Shown piece after piece: positions 62,106-64,000 of a stretch of DNA of 64,000 bases. Source of the DNA: Argyresthia goedartella (Eukaryota > Arthropoda > Insecta > Lepidoptera > Argyresthiidae); assembly GCA_949825045.1 (NCBI GenBank), contig OX463836.1, forward strand, positions 14,112,329 through 14,176,328. Reading direction: 5' to 3'. Numbering within the stretch: position 1 is the first letter of the stretch; each line of letters opens with the position of its first letter. A model generated the notes under the pieces. It searched no databases. It was not told where the DNA came from and saw nothing but the letters and a program-made list of their open reading frames with translations. The translations under genes were made by a program, and so were the position numbers.

Positions 62106-63426
62106 TCTTTTCTTTTTTCAGATTTTTCTTCTTAAAGTTTGAGTTATAATTATGTATTTGTGTGTGTACCAAGTTGCAATGAATAGATAAATTTATCTAT
62201 CTATCTATCTTTTGGTCGTGGGGGTTAATAAAGAAATGACAACAGCGTCACTCCTCTTCCTATACGGGGAGGCAGAGGCACAGCTGTTAGACAGTTCTCC
62301 CATACACTAACTTCCCACCAACCCAAAACCATTGTGAGGCATCAGCAATTTGAACCTAATGCCATGGTTATAAAATTTAAAACAAAATCATGGGTCGTTG
62401 AGGTGATAAAAGTCAATTGACATAAATGTGTCGATTATGTTGTGGATTGCACAACATTATGTACCAAAAAGTACAACAAGTGGTAGCACCTACTTCTTAT
62501 AGGAACCAATTTGTTATTTACTAAAACTTGTTTTATAATTATTCAGATCGAAATGTTTATTGTATATGTGTCTTATGATAATATTGATGTTAAGATGATT
62601 CAATGATAAGTGTTGGCTGAAACAATGTATTTGCCGATAAAAACATCGATAGAAGGATTTTTTTGCGGATGATTTGTTTCATTCTGAACTATTTTCATTC
62701 TGAAACCGATAAGATTTCTGGCGGAGGTTGGTCGTATCAAATCAGTTTCAATGTGAAATTTGTTCAGAATTATGTCCCTAACAATAACAACCCCTTAAAA
62801 TATGATTACATCTTTCTGTTACGTTCTGTGTAATAAGTGGAATTGTTATCAAAATAAAGGGAAGTTATTTAAACGTCTGATCCAGCTTTTGATTGGCAAA
62901 AATACTGGTTTTGTCTGAAAAACGAAATTAATGAAAAACGCGACAAAAATACTGAAAAACTTGAAAACCTTCGAGTAACATAAACATTAAGGGTCTTACC
63001 ACAAAAAAATAAACTCCTTTTCAACACTTTTAAGTTTAAGTCAAAAATGTATAGGATTTGACGTTTGTTTTGAGGTTAAACTATGGTAATACGGTAATAT
63101 TGGTCTATAGGCACAAACAAAATAAAACGTAGAAATTAAGGCAAATGTTATGTTCTTCCTCCAAAAAATTGTCCTTTTTTTAACACGCTTTTATTAGCTT
63201 CACCTGTACGTTTGTATGTTTGTATGTAATTTGGACTTGATTTTGACCCACTTTAAACGGACAGATTTCATTAAAACTTTGTAAACTTATCAAGAATCAG
63301 CGGCAATGTAATAATTTCATAAGTTTATCTCATTATCCTGATTAGGATCGCCAGGATTAATTAATTTCTCACACAACCTCTGTGTGAGAGCAAGTGAATC
63401 GAACTAAACTCGGACTAACAAATGAA
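62106..63426. other. Unassigned AT-rich spacer
   Basis: Contains an ATCT run (62195-62212), a SINE-3 end piece near 62248-62285 (ATACGGGGAGGCAGAGGCAC) and GTTTGTATGTTTGTATGTAA near 63210. No gene is supported. Confidence 0.4.
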
Positions 63427-63737
63427 AAATAAATATAGTTTAAAAAACTATAAAACACGCTTTTAAAGCACTTCGAACTAAAAAGTTAAAAATAATTTTT
63501 AATATAACCTTAAAACAATAATGAATAAAAAATACTATTATTATTGTGAAAGAAAAAGCGTCGGGCGCTTTGTTCCATATCTTTCGTACATCGTGCGCCC
63601 GACGCTTTTTATTTCACAATAATAATAGTATTTTTTATTCATTATTGTTTTAAGGTTATATTAAAAATTATTTTTAACTTTTTAGTTCGAAGTGCTTTAA
63701 AAGCGTGTTTTATAGTTTTTTTAAACTATATTTATTT
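63427..63737. repeat. ~310-bp near-perfect palindrome (arms ~140 bp)
   Basis: The left arm runs from AAATAAATATAGTTTAAA to AAAGCGTCGGGCGC. The right arm runs from GCGCCCGACGCTTT to TTTAAACTATATTTATTT. They are inverted copies with one 1-base length difference in an A/T run and one substitution (GAAAG versus GAAAT). The loop of about 26 bases contains TCCATATCTTTCGTACAT. No ORF. It may be a foldback MITE or a recent inverted duplication. Confidence 0.9.
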
Positions 63738-63826
63738 GTCCAGCAAAGAAGTGAAAGGGAAGCCATTTGGGCTTCAGCGCGGCATGCGTAATGGTCGTAA
63801 AACCATACATACATAGATACGCACAA

Positions 63827-64000
63827 AAATAATAATAATAATAATAATAATAGCTTGGACACTATTTACACACATTGATCTAGCCCCAAACTAGGATTCC
63901 CTCTATCTTGGGTACTAGACAACGATACACATACTTATATAGATAAATATTATACTTCGATAGATAAACAACCATGACTAGGGTACAAACATCCACTCTC
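63827..64000 (-). mobile_element. SINE-1 copy, cut by the window edge
   Basis: An AATAATAATAATAGCTTGG tail, CACACATTGATCTAGCCCC, CTATCTTGGGTACTAGACAA and GGGTACAAACATCCACTCTC. The tRNA-like head lies beyond position 64000. Confidence 0.9.

Overview
The window looks like an intergenic or intronic stretch of an insect nuclear genome, most likely a moth or butterfly. It is AT-rich, has no operons or compact genes, and carries non-LTR retrotransposon remains with endonuclease and reverse transcriptase domains, several tRNA-derived SINE families and many foldback MITEs. One short array is a CCTAA/TTAGG-type insect telomeric motif. The lepidopteran assignment rests on recognising dispersed repeats and LINE tails common in that order. 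It is an inference, not a database result. I find no convincing host protein gene, rRNA, true tRNA gene or CRISPR array in the 64 kb.

Family labels here are local names. SINE-1 (14 copies, tRNA-like head plus an ATT tail), SINE-1b (its relative), SINE-2 and SINE-3 are tRNA-derived. Rep-A, Rep-B, Rep-H, Rep-M, Rep-R and Rep-X are dispersed repeats without a recognised protein. MITE-F1/F2, G, J, K, L, N, O, P, S, T, U and V have inverted ends or foldback structure.

Layout: 1-9 kb holds foldback elements J, K and L, Rep-A, Rep-B, LINE tails and a foldback around a CCTAA array. 9-14 kb holds a 657-bp inverted-repeat element inside Rep-A, a hairpin cluster, and a Rep-H copy carrying three later insertions. 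14-19 kb holds the best LINE, with an ORF1 end and an ORF2 broken by one frameshift and one nonsense codon. 19-24 kb holds SINEs and a 102-bp perfect palindrome. 24-29 kb holds a second LINE that has lost its reverse transcriptase by internal deletion, plus large inverted repeats. 29-42 kb is mostly SINEs, MITE-G, MITE-V and Rep-A. 42-57 kb holds a 19-bp minisatellite, LINE C-terminal fragments and a 13-copy 45-bp minisatellite. 57-64 kb holds a MITE inside a SINE, paired TTAA-flanked MITEs and a large palindrome near the right edge.

The elements do not form a pathway. The relation between them is insertional: non-autonomous elements sit inside one another, so their relative ages can be read. 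The LINEs are the kind of element that could once have supplied reverse transcriptase for the SINEs, but the copies here are broken.
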